Origin: Nitrospinota bacterium
Lineage (GTDB): Bacteria > Nitrospinota > Nitrospinia > Nitrospinales > VA-1
Length of the DNA stretch: 9,016 nt
Assembly (NCBI GenBank): GCA_002731985.1
Contig: PCCT01000038.1
Span: 4,517 to 13,532, forward strand
Direction of reading: 5' to 3'
Shown: positions 1-6,277 of the stretch, one piece after another
Numbering within the stretch: the first letter of the stretch is position 1
Layout of the letters: each line of letters opens with the position of its first letter
Notes under the pieces: generated by a model
Databases searched by the model: none
What the model was told of the DNA's origin: nothing
The model's input: the letters and a program-made list of their open reading frames with translations, nothing else
Position numbers and translations under genes: made by a program

Positions 1-516
1 CTGGCATCCCTCAAGTCGCTTAATCTGATGGATAATTCTATCAGGAACCGGGGGGCGATTATCCTGGCGGAGTCGAAAGCTTTCTCCGGTTTGAACAGCC
101 TGAATCTTGAGAACTGCGGAATTATGCCTGCGGGTATTTTGGCGTTAGCGAAATCGGCGACTCTGAAGAATCTGGAGGAAATCACTCTCAATAAAAACGA
201 AATTAAAGAAAAAGGAATCCAGCATCTGGCCGCTTCTGGAAATTTTTCTAACCTCACCAGCCTCAAGGCTGGCGATGTTTCCATTGGGGATTTGGCGATA
301 AAAACTTTGGTTTTGTCTCGGCATCTTGGAAAGTTGCAGGAACTGCGTTTGAACGGCAACAGCATCACGCGTGATGGTCTTGATTCCTTGCACGATACTC
401 CCAATTTGACCGCACTTAAGAAAATAGACCTCAGGAGGAATCACCTGCTTTACGAAGATTGTATTTTCCTCACTGATTCGCCTCGCTTCAAAAACCTGGA
501 AGTGGTCCGGTTTTGA
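1..516 (+). CDS. Leucine-rich-repeat protein, 5'-truncated by window edge
   Basis: The reading frame is open from base 1, so the gene begins upstream of the window; the ATG at 28 is internal, because the preceding codons already read as a repeat (LASLKSLNL). About 171 residues are visible. They form roughly six units of about 25-29 residues with the pattern LxxLxxLxLxxNxIxxxGxxxLA, the ribonuclease-inhibitor-like type of leucine-rich repeat. Examples are NLEEITLNKNEIKEKGI and KLQELRLNGNSITRDGL. The last unit, ending FKNLEVVRF, is incomplete and serves as the C-terminal end. No membrane segment is visible in this part. Such repeats form a curved solenoid for protein binding; the partner cannot be told from the sequence. 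A second protein of the same repeat type lies at 3608-4156 on the other strand, so the two are probably paralogues. The family call is firm; the function is unknown. Confidence 0.85.
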   Translation: MASLKSLNLMDNSIRNRGAIILAESKAFSGLNSLNLENCGIMPAGILALAKSATLKNLEEITLNKNEIKEKGIQHLAASGNFSNLTSLKAGDVSIGDLAIKTLVLSRHLGKLQELRLNGNSITRDGLDSLHDTPNLTALKKIDLRRNHLLYEDCIFLTDSPRFKNLEVVRF

Positions 517-520
517 TTTT

Positions 521-636
521 AAATCCCCCTAACCCCCTACTTTGCCGAGCACCTTCGGCTTTTAAAAGGGGGAACTTTAATGGACCCCTCTTTTTAAAGA
601 GGCCTGTCCAGAGCGAAGCGTGGGAGGCTGGGGAGA
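521..636. repeat. Dispersed-repeat-like element with nested inverted repeats
   Basis: The gap between the leucine-rich-repeat gene and hemG is packed with complementary C-runs and G-runs. CCCCCT at 533-538 can pair with AGGGGG at 567-572, enclosing a smaller hairpin GCCGAG/TTCGGC (544-549 with 554-559, loop CACC, one G-T pair). Next to it is a near-perfect palindrome CCTCTTT-TT-AAAGAGG (587-602). The block starts AAATCCCCCTAACCCCC and runs on to a G-rich end near 636. This layout resembles short non-coding elements that are scattered in many copies through some bacterial chromosomes. Only one copy is in the window, so its repetitive nature is inferred. The 544-559 hairpin is followed by TTTT and might also end transcription of the upstream gene. 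Confidence 0.5.
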
Positions 637-673
637 CTTAGAACTGTTATTATAAAACTGTCATTTAATCCAA

Positions 674-2110
674 ATGAAAAAAATCGTCATCATAGGTGGT
701 GGTATCGCCGGGTTGGCCGCGGCTTATCGCATTCATGAAGCCATCGCCCAAGGCGCTTCCATTGAGTGTGTCCTTCTCGAATCTGCTGAAAAATTTGGTG
801 GAAAAATTTCGACGATGAGATTCGATGGATTCATCGTTGAGCACGGACCCGACTCTTTTATTTCACAAAAACCACAGGCCATTGAGTTGTGCAAGAAGCT
901 GGGCCTCGCTGACCGTCTTACAGGAACCAACCCAGACCATCCAAGCACTTATGTTTATCTCAACAATAAACTGGTGACCATGCCCGATGGATTGAGCCTA
1001 ATGATTCCTACCAAGTTCATGCCTTTTATCTTTAGTCCTTTATTTAGCTGGTCGGCGAAAATTCGCATGGGAATGGATTTGTTTATCCCCAAAAAAAAGG
1101 GCAATGATGATGAAAGTCTCGCGTCATTTGTGAGAAGACGAATGGGTGAAGAAGCGCTTGAGAAAATGGCAGAGCCTATGCTGGCGGGGATCTATGCATC
1201 TGATCCAGAACTCATGAGCATCAACAGCACGTTCCCGGTGTTTGTGCAGACAGAGCAGAAATATCGCTCTCTTATTCTGGGAATGTTGGCACGAAAGCGG
1301 CAACAGATGATGCATCAGGTGAAAGCGCCAGCGGGAAAACAGCCGTTCTCTCTTTTTATGACGCTTAAAAACGGATTGGATGAAATGGTTGAGACGCTGG
1401 TTGAAAAAGCAACCAACATCACCTTTCGTGCTGGAACGAAGGTGGCGGGTCTTTCCCGCAATGAGGGGGGCTGGGATTTGGCTCTCGATGACGGCAGTTC
1501 CATGAGTGCAGACGCGGTCATGCTGGCAACACCAGCAAATATAACGGCGCGTCTGGTTGAACAGACTGCTCCCAAAGTCACTGAACTGCTCAACCGCATT
1601 CGATACGTTTCCACGGCCACAGTTTCCATTGCCTATAAGAAGGAAGGTTTTCCACATTCGCTCGACGGCTTCGGGTTCGTCATTCCCAGAACAGAAGGGA
1701 AGCGCATTCTGGCATGCACGTGGACGTCATCCAAGTTTCCCGCGCGGGTTCCCGAAGGCTGTGTCATGCTGAGATGTTTTATAGGGGGAGCGATGCGGGA
1801 AGATTTGGCCGAACAGGATGAAGACGCAATCGGCACCATGGTGCGCGAGGAGCTTATAGACCTCATGGGAATCGATCGTGAGCCGGTATTTCTCAAAGTA
1901 TTTCATAATAAAAAATCCAATGTGCAATATCAGGTGGGACACGCCGCGTTGATCGAATCGGTTTGGGAAGAGTTAAAAGCTGTTCCCGGACTCTATGTTA
2001 CAGGAAGCGCGTATACGGGGATTGGTATTCCGGACTGTATTCGTGACGGCACCCAAGCCGCTGAAGATGTACTAGAATTTCTAACGGGCAAAACCAAAAC
2101 CGAGAATTAG
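674..2110 (+). CDS. hemG: Protoporphyrinogen oxidase, HemY-type FAD enzyme
   Basis: This 478-residue protein should oxidise protoporphyrinogen IX to protoporphyrin IX, the penultimate step of heme synthesis, using FAD and oxygen (in some lineages the same family oxidises coproporphyrinogen III). A dinucleotide-binding motif GGGIAGLAAAYRI begins at residue 8, followed by an acidic strand end (LLES, about 34-37) and the family stretch FGGKISTMRFDGFIVEHGPDS. The C-terminus carries the second FAD-contact block, LYVTGSAYTGIGIPDCIRDG (about 440-459). Length is normal for the family. An in-frame TAA at 653-655 and the FAD motif directly after the ATG fix the start at 674. No Shine-Dalgarno is visible; a TATAAA at 651-656 could be a -10 box giving a very short leader, but no matching -35 is seen. 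The gene stands alone. It fits a cytochrome-rich organism. The enzyme is the oxygen-dependent HemY family, not the flavodoxin-like E. coli HemG. Confidence 0.93.
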   Translation: MKKIVIIGGGIAGLAAAYRIHEAIAQGASIECVLLESAEKFGGKISTMRFDGFIVEHGPDSFISQKPQAIELCKKLGLADRLTGTNPDHPSTYVYLNNKLVTMPDGLSLMIPTKFMPFIFSPLFSWSAKIRMGMDLFIPKKKGNDDESLASFVRRRMGEEALEKMAEPMLAGIYASDPELMSINSTFPVFVQTEQKYRSLILGMLARKRQQMMHQVKAPAGKQPFSLFMTLKNGLDEMVETLVEKATNITFRAGTKVAGLSRNEGGWDLALDDGSSMSADAVMLATPANITARLVEQTAPKVTELLNRIRYVSTATVSIAYKKEGFPHSLDGFGFVIPRTEGKRILACTWTSSKFPARVPEGCVMLRCFIGGAMREDLAEQDEDAIGTMVREELIDLMGIDREPVFLKVFHNKKSNVQYQVGHAALIESVWEELKAVPGLYVTGSAYTGIGIPDCIRDGTQAAEDVLEFLTGKTKTEN

Positions 2111-2142
2111 CGCCTAACAGGAAACTACCGAAGCCTTTGAGA

Positions 2143-2229
2143 TGGTACCGGGAACGGGAATCGAACCCGTAAGGCCTTGCGGCCACAGGATTTTAAGTCC
2201 TGCGTGTTTACCAATTTCACCATCCCGGC
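2143..2229 (-). tRNA. tRNA-Leu (UAA anticodon)
   Basis: The minus strand folds into a complete class II tRNA of 87 nt with CCA encoded (plus-strand TGG at 2143-2145). The acceptor stem GCCGGGA pairs with TCCCGGT, the first pair being G-U, and the discriminator base is A. The anticodon stem CAGGA/TCCTG encloses the loop CTTAAAA, giving anticodon UAA (plus-strand 2193-2195). The long variable arm GGCC-GCAA-GGCC is typical of leucine and serine tRNAs. The T arm is ACGGG-TTCGATT-CCCGT. It decodes UUA and, by wobble, UUG. Its 3' end faces the end of hemG, 32 nt away. Confidence 0.97.
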
Positions 2230-2493
2230 GCATTAAGTTTCAATTATTCGTTAGAAAATATTCATATTTACAAGCGGCTTAAAAAGTTTTTCAGTGGCTG
2301 GTTATTTTTGATTGCTCTGGTGTGGGTTCATATTCGAAAAGGATTATATCAATTTTTGTAGAGAATAAAACAAACAAAAATGATTCAAATATCTCACAGG
2401 GCCATGACATTCAGACATCCGGCCTGCCCTTTCGATCTATCTTGTTTTTTGATACTTCCCGCGTCTAAAAGGGGATAAATGATTTTTCACTCC

Positions 2494-2498
2494 AAGGG
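2494..2498 (+). promoter_or_regulatory. Shine-Dalgarno deciding the GTG start at 2505
   Basis: AAGGG lies 6 nt before the GTG at 2505. The frame upstream is open only back to a TAA at 2466-2468 and has no ATG, so this site is the main reason for choosing GTG. The ATG at 2479 is out of frame and closes after 16 codons. Confidence 0.6.
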
Positions 2499-2504
2499 TA
2501 TTTT

Positions 2505-3344
2505 GTGCGCGACCCCAAACGTATTTTAGAAAAAATTCTCGGTAACGGGCAGAACCTAGACCCATTTGAACAAACCGGTGAACCGCTTGAACAGTTGGTC
2601 AATTTTCTGCGCGATGTGGTGAAGTGCCGCCGGACGAGGCAGTGGATCACTGATAATTACAATATCGATATGGCTGTTTCTCCGGAAACGTTTTCACGTC
2701 TACTTGGCATTCCCCAGATCAACTTCATCGAAAACTCAAACCGCATGCTGGAGATGGAAAGCGTTTCTCTTAAGGAAACGAGAACTCTGGATGATCCGGT
2801 CACCGTCGGTAATCTCAATGCTGTTTTGAGAGAGTTCTACCGCAATCTGGAATCTATTCAGGGCCGATTACTGAATGACTATCCCGATCCGTTATTGATT
2901 GGAGAGATGCGCGGCGAATGGATCGGTCCGGTGACTGAGCAGATCCATAGTATGAAAAAACTTCACGGCAAATTGACAGGATATCTTCTGAATCTGGGCA
3001 AAGTGAAAACCATCGAGCGTGATTTTGCGGGACAGTTTCCCGCTTCGATCAAGGCTCATCCTTTACGCAGGACCTGGCCGATGGTTGAAAGGGAACTGGA
3101 GTTTTACCAAAAATGCGGTGGGATGAACGAACGCTGGAAGGCTATCGGATTAGACTTGTTCCAGGTCATTCGCGACGACGGTCTTTCTAATTTACGGGAG
3201 AATGTTCAGGAGATGGGCAACCTGCTGTGGAAGCTTGTGTACAATCGCAAATCTGTAGAGCAGTGTCTGGACAGGATAGGAATCGAATTCACTGATACGC
3301 GTAGTGTGTTCGATGCCGACCGGATAAAACTGAATAACGTCTAA
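2505..3344 (+). CDS. Hypothetical soluble protein, 279 aa, GTG start
   Basis: I do not recognise this family. The frame is long, uninterrupted and preceded by a properly spaced AAGGG, so it is very probably a real gene. The product is rich in charged residues and Leu, with no signal peptide or membrane segment, so it should be cytoplasmic. Most of it looks alpha-helical: an N-terminal helical part (about 1-50, containing the basic run KCRRTRQW), a polar middle (about 55-100), and several amphipathic helices from about 103 to 250. The tail (RIGIEFTDTRSVFDADRIKL) is the least helical part. Three cysteines are scattered (about residues 41, 203 and 256) and form no CxxC motif. No catalytic motif, nucleotide-binding loop or helix-turn-helix is evident. 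Neighbours give no clue: a facing-away tRNA gene upstream and a convergent leucine-rich-repeat gene downstream. Confidence 0.8.
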   Translation: MRDPKRILEKILGNGQNLDPFEQTGEPLEQLVNFLRDVVKCRRTRQWITDNYNIDMAVSPETFSRLLGIPQINFIENSNRMLEMESVSLKETRTLDDPVTVGNLNAVLREFYRNLESIQGRLLNDYPDPLLIGEMRGEWIGPVTEQIHSMKKLHGKLTGYLLNLGKVKTIERDFAGQFPASIKAHPLRRTWPMVERELEFYQKCGGMNERWKAIGLDLFQVIRDDGLSNLRENVQEMGNLLWKLVYNRKSVEQCLDRIGIEFTDTRSVFDADRIKLNNV

Positions 3345-3426
3345 AAGAGTCCCCAAAAATTTTCGTTGAGCTTGGAAATGTATAGATGGAGCACCCCCCT
3401 GGGCATCATATCCGGATTGTTTTCCG

Positions 3427-3543
3427 ATGGAGCCCATGAAAAAATTCAACAGGCCAGCTGAAAAATTTGGGGGAAAAGCCCACCACCTCTTCAAGAGGAA
3501 AAGGATGCAGCTTCTTCAAAGAAAACAGAGTAACTATTTTTAA
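3427..3543 (+). CDS. Possible very small basic protein, 38 aa
   Basis: A 38-codon frame with ATG at 3427 (a second ATG at 3436) ends at TAA 3541-3543. The product is strongly basic (beginning MEPMKKFNRPAEKFGGKA, with KRKR near residue 24) and has no membrane segment. The frame is open back to a TGA at 3367-3369, so it could also start outside an ATG. Ribosome binding is weak: GGA about 10 nt before the first ATG, and GGAG only 3 nt before the second. It fills an otherwise empty gap. It may be a chance ORF; only conservation in relatives would decide. Confidence 0.2.
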   Translation: MEPMKKFNRPAEKFGGKAHHLFKRKRMQLLQRKQSNYF

Positions 3544-3607
3544 ATAGAACGCTTCAAGCAGATCGGAACTGGTTGGGCATCGCAGGATATATTCCTACGG
3601 GGAGTGG

Positions 3608-4156
3608 TCAGGCTTTGACCTGAAAGCCTTCGACTTTGTCCAGAAGCAGGTGTTTCAGATTGGTCTTTTCCTGCGCTTTACGGAGTGCTTCTTTACCTTC
3701 CTCTTTGATCTTGTTCAATCGTATATCGAGCCGGGTCAGGTTGGTGAACAGCGGCAGAAACTTGGCTAAATAGATGGCTCCCTCGTCAGTGATGGCGTTG
3801 TCGGATATGATCAGATTCTGCAGGCTCAGCAGATTATCAGATACCGCAATATATTTTACCCCTTCGTTACCAATCTGGTTATAAAACAGGTTGAGCGAGG
3901 TCAGGTTCATCAGTACTTTGGACTGGGCCAGCCACTTCACTCCTTGGGGACCCATGAGGTTGGTGCCCATGGCCAGCGACGTTAATTCACTAAGAAACTC
4001 GAATTTCGAGATGTCCTTGGCGCCGTATTCCTTGACATAACCTGCTGTTATATCAAGGGTTTTTTCGTCCTTGCTCAGATTGGCCCGAACCAGTTGCTCG
4101 GTTTCGGAAATCGATTTGGTATAACCCTTAGCTTCTTTATTGCCTTCGTAATGCAT
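3608..4156 (-). CDS. Leucine-rich-repeat protein (ribonuclease-inhibitor type)
   Basis: The product is 182 residues from the chosen ATG (4154-4156), which has GGAG 10 nt upstream (plus 4167-4170). The frame stays open upstream to a TTG at 4228, with other ATGs at 4213 and 4201, but none of those has a visible ribosome-binding site. Residues 1-55 are a polar, charged cap. About four repeats of 28 residues follow (about 57-168), for example LTSLNLFYNQIGNEGVKYIA and LQNLIISDNAITDEGAIYLA, closed by the tail LKHLLLDKVEGFQVKA. There is no signal peptide or membrane segment, so it is probably cytoplasmic. The repeat type and the wording NLTSL/GxxxLA match the truncated gene at the left edge of the window, which suggests paralogues. 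A protein-binding scaffold role is inferred from the fold; the partner is unknown. It is divergent from nuoB across a 235-base gap. Confidence 0.85.
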   Translation of the reverse strand: MHYEGNKEAKGYTKSISETEQLVRANLSKDEKTLDITAGYVKEYGAKDISKFEFLSELTSLAMGTNLMGPQGVKWLAQSKVLMNLTSLNLFYNQIGNEGVKYIAVSDNLLSLQNLIISDNAITDEGAIYLAKFLPLFTNLTRLDIRLNKIKEEGKEALRKAQEKTNLKHLLLDKVEGFQVKA

Positions 4157-4312
4157 GGTATTGCTTCTCCACTGAGTTCCGTTATTTTTGGGTGATGCCA
4201 TTATACATTTCATTCGCCGTTTGAGCAATAACGTAACTCAAGTGTGCGATGGAGTTATCTCTTTTAAGTGACGACAGGATACGGAAAATTGGTTCTGGCG
4301 GGAGGGATTTCC

Positions 4313-4340
4313 TTGCTTTTGGCGGGAAATCTTTTATATT
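4313..4340 (+). promoter_or_regulatory. Candidate sigma70-type promoter for nuoB
   Basis: TTGCTT (4313-4318) and TATATT (4335-4340) are 16 nt apart. They lie about 50 nt ahead of the nuoB start, in a gap with no gene on this strand. Transcription would begin near 4347 and give a leader of about 45 nt. The call rests on motif matching only. Confidence 0.4.
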
Positions 4341-4376
4341 GGGGGGCATACAAAAGTTCAATAGTAACTAGCATGT

Positions 4377-4383
4377 AAAGGAG
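4377..4383 (+). promoter_or_regulatory. Strong Shine-Dalgarno of nuoB
   Basis: AAAGGAG is 8 nt before the ATG at 4392. The competing ATG at 4387 is in another frame and too close to the site, so 4392 is the start. Confidence 0.75.
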
Positions 4384-4391
4384 TTGATGGG

Positions 4392-4925
4392 ATGGGCAAA
4401 TTATACCAATCTGACTTGGAAATGACCCTGGGAAATAATGTCATCGTAACGCAGATGACGCAGGCGATTAACTGGGCGAGGAAATATTCTTTTTTTATCT
4501 ATCCGTTCATCACCGCATGTTGTGGGATGGAGTTTATGTCTGTGGCGGGTCCCCGGTACGACTTGGATCGTTTTGGAGCGGCATTTCCGCGATTTTCACC
4601 GCGCCAGGCAGACCTGCTCATGGTAGTGGGTACCATCAGTCACAAGCAGGCACCTATTTTGCTGAAAGTCTACAATCAGATGACAGAGCCTAAGTGGGTG
4701 GTCGCTTATGGAGTCTGCACAGTTTCTGGCGGATTCTACGACAATTACACAACAGTGATGGGTATCGACACGATCATCCCGGTGGATCTTTATATCCCGG
4801 GTTGTCCGCCACGCCCTGAAATGGTGATTGACGGATTGATCAATCTTCAGCAGAAGGTTCAGAGCGAGACGTTGCAGGACCATGTGAAAGGCCCGGCGCC
4901 TATCACCCCCGCGCATCGCCTTTAA
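4392..4925 (+). CDS. nuoB: NADH-quinone oxidoreductase subunit B (complex I)
   Basis: NuoB is the peripheral-arm subunit that holds iron-sulfur cluster N2, the last cluster before quinone. All four cluster ligands are present: the adjacent pair C43-C44 in TACCGMEFM, C109 in AYGVCTVSGG, and C138 in YIPGCPPRPE. The blocks RYDLDRFG and FSPRQADLLMVVGTISHK are also typical of the family, and 177 residues is the usual length. It is a cytoplasmic-side subunit with no membrane segment of its own. The surprise is the setting. No nuoA precedes it, no nuoC follows, and the gene has its own candidate promoter and a terminator directly after the stop, so it looks monocistronic. The other complex I genes must be elsewhere, or this is an extra copy. 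The related NiFe-hydrogenase small subunits are less likely because the complex I-type sequence is continuous. Confidence 0.95.
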   Translation: MGKLYQSDLEMTLGNNVIVTQMTQAINWARKYSFFIYPFITACCGMEFMSVAGPRYDLDRFGAAFPRFSPRQADLLMVVGTISHKQAPILLKVYNQMTEPKWVVAYGVCTVSGGFYDNYTTVMGIDTIIPVDLYIPGCPPRPEMVIDGLINLQQKVQSETLQDHVKGPAPITPAHRL

Positions 4926-4942
4926 TAGCTAGAAATTCTCCT

Positions 4943-4985
4943 AAAGCCCCGGTTCCTGTCTCAACGACAGGGTTGGGGCTTTTTT
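4943..4985 (+). terminator. Intrinsic terminator after nuoB
   Basis: AAAGCCCC (4943-4950) pairs with GGGGCTTT (4975-4982). An inner stem CCTGTC/GACAGG (4955-4960 with 4966-4971) encloses the loop TCAAC, with a small internal bulge between the two stems. A run of T follows to 4985. The T run covers part of the stop codon of the convergent gene (4984-4986). In the minus direction the stem is followed only by TTTAGG, so termination that way would be weaker. Confidence 0.88.
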
Positions 4986-6261
4986 AATTTCGCCCGATTA
5001 ATTTCTGCGCCGCTTCCCGTTCAATCTTACTGAGTCCCTTGTAGTTGATCATTTTTCTGATGCCTTCAATTTTTGACAGGGTGTAAGCTTTGAATTCTTC
5101 TTGTTCCTTCACTTCAAGTGCGATTTTCCCATCCTGTTTAACGAAACGTTGCTTTAGAAGCTGGAAGTAGAGTGCCAGCCGGGTGATGGGGGCCGTCACT
5201 TTTAAGTGATGCTGGATGAATAGAAGAGCTTCTTTTTTTCGGTTCACTTTATAGCCCAGACGCGTGTTGTCGGTTTTATTCATCTGTAGCTCGAACAGCT
5301 CAAACGCTTTACGCCGGGTTTCTGTCGAGATGGAGGGTGCTGGGATGGGCAGGTGATGGGCGGCCACGATTTCAAGAAGGAGGGCGGGGTTCCCGGCCTG
5401 TTCACTCAGGTAGGCACTTTCTCTTGGGTGCTCGCGATTTAAGCGGCTGACTTCGCTTAACAGAGGTTTCATTTTTTCTATCGATTGCTTCAGTTGTTCA
5501 AGTTGCTCTGCACTGAAGGGAGATAGGAACCATTGAACTTCTCGCGGGACGTTTAGTTTTTCTTTGACCGGACGCGAAAAAAAATCGTTCAGAACCAGAG
5601 GAAAGTCCGGCATGAAAAATGTTTTTACCACATCTTCGAAATAAGGGAAATTTAAAATCAGAAAACGCGGATCGGAAATAATATTAAGTCCGTAGGCTTC
5701 CAACTCGTTGGCCGGGCCGACAAATTTTTGAGTCAGGTGAAGGGATTCGTGAAGGTGTGTCGCTTCCTGATATGCTTTGTCATCAATTAAAATGGCGGCA
5801 GGCGAAATGCGAATGGTGTCGAATGTAGCGTGGGCCAGTTGGTGCGGGGCGAGCAGGGCATCGGACCAGGATTGAATGATGTACTGACGAAGCGGCACTG
5901 CTGTTAGATCGGGTTGGATCGCTTTGAGTCGTGCCAAAACCCTGCGCATTCGATCAGCGGCTTTGAGGTGAAGTGATTCTCCTTCGTGGCATTTAGCGCA
6001 TCCCAGTGAGTGGAATCCTGGAATTGAAAACACAACAGGTTCTGCATTCTGATTCAGTGCGATAGCCACATCGAGAGTATCGACGGGTTGATTGTCTTCT
6101 GCAAGGGGGTGGGGAAGGTGAGGTTGAATGAGGTTGTGCAGTTCTCCCGCATCAGTACTTGCTGGAATACTTTGGGCGAACAAGTTGGGCAGGGTGCTGA
6201 TCCAGAAAATTACTGCACAAGCAATTATGAGCCGACCCCTGACTGTGCGATAGGCTGTCAC
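4984..6261 (-). CDS. Exported monoheme c-type protein with HExxH zincin-like motif
   Basis: This 425-residue protein starts at a GTG with GAGG 8 nt upstream (plus 6270-6273). A signal peptide covers about residues 1-30 (basic start, hydrophobic IIACAVIFWISTL, probable cleavage near LFA-QS), so it acts in the periplasm. A single heme-c site, C88-A-K-C91-H92, is followed by a segment ending in THLHESLHLTQ. This holds H171-E172-S-L-H175, the zinc-binding helix pattern of zincin metallopeptidases. The stretch NELEAYG ten residues later offers E186 or E188 as the third ligand, as in small predicted peptidases of the DUF4157-like kind. Residues 240-425 are charged and mostly helical, with no family I know. 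It is the second gene of a pair: its ribosome-binding site sits just after the stop of the diheme cytochrome gene, 16 nt away. Protease activity is inference; the histidines could instead bind heme or another metal. I do not know a named family with this combination. Confidence 0.82.
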   Translation of the reverse strand: MTAYRTVRGRLIIACAVIFWISTLPNLFAQSIPASTDAGELHNLIQPHLPHPLAEDNQPVDTLDVAIALNQNAEPVVFSIPGFHSLGCAKCHEGESLHLKAADRMRRVLARLKAIQPDLTAVPLRQYIIQSWSDALLAPHQLAHATFDTIRISPAAILIDDKAYQEATHLHESLHLTQKFVGPANELEAYGLNIISDPRFLILNFPYFEDVVKTFFMPDFPLVLNDFFSRPVKEKLNVPREVQWFLSPFSAEQLEQLKQSIEKMKPLLSEVSRLNREHPRESAYLSEQAGNPALLLEIVAAHHLPIPAPSISTETRRKAFELFELQMNKTDNTRLGYKVNRKKEALLFIQHHLKVTAPITRLALYFQLLKQRFVKQDGKIALEVKEQEEFKAYTLSKIEGIRKMINYKGLSKIEREAAQKLIGRN

Positions 6262-6269
6262 CAGAGGAG

Positions 6270-6273
6270 CCTC
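6270..6273 (-). promoter_or_regulatory. Shine-Dalgarno deciding the GTG start at 6261
   Basis: GAGG on the minus strand is 8 nt before the GTG (6261-6259) and 4 nt after the TAG stop of the preceding gene (6280-6278). This arrangement favours translational coupling of the two cytochrome genes. Confidence 0.55.
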
Positions 6274-6277
6274 AAAA

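Noticed and set aside
1124..1657. Minus-strand ORF of 177 codons and a second one at 1315-1629, both inside hemG
   Set aside because: They lie antisense within the intact hemG frame. Their translations are of low complexity in Ser, Arg, Cys and His, match no family, and have no ribosome-binding site worth noting.
1998..2186. Minus-strand ORF of 62 codons overlapping the tRNA gene
   Set aside because: It runs through half of a complete tRNA-Leu and the end of hemG, so it is not a plausible gene.
2143..2229. The tRNA-Leu gene as an attachment site for an integrated element
   Set aside because: No integrase gene, no repeated copy of the tRNA 3' end and no change in gene character beside it were seen in the window.
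2230..2504. Promoter for the 279-aa gene in the AT-rich gap
   Set aside because: Several partial matches exist (for example TTGATT at 2308 and TTGTTT at 2442), but none has both boxes at a good spacing, so no site is called.
3192..3494. Minus-strand ORF of 100 codons spanning the end of the 279-aa gene and the next gap
   Set aside because: Most of it is antisense to a well-supported gene. It has no clear ribosome-binding site, and its product has no recognisable domain.
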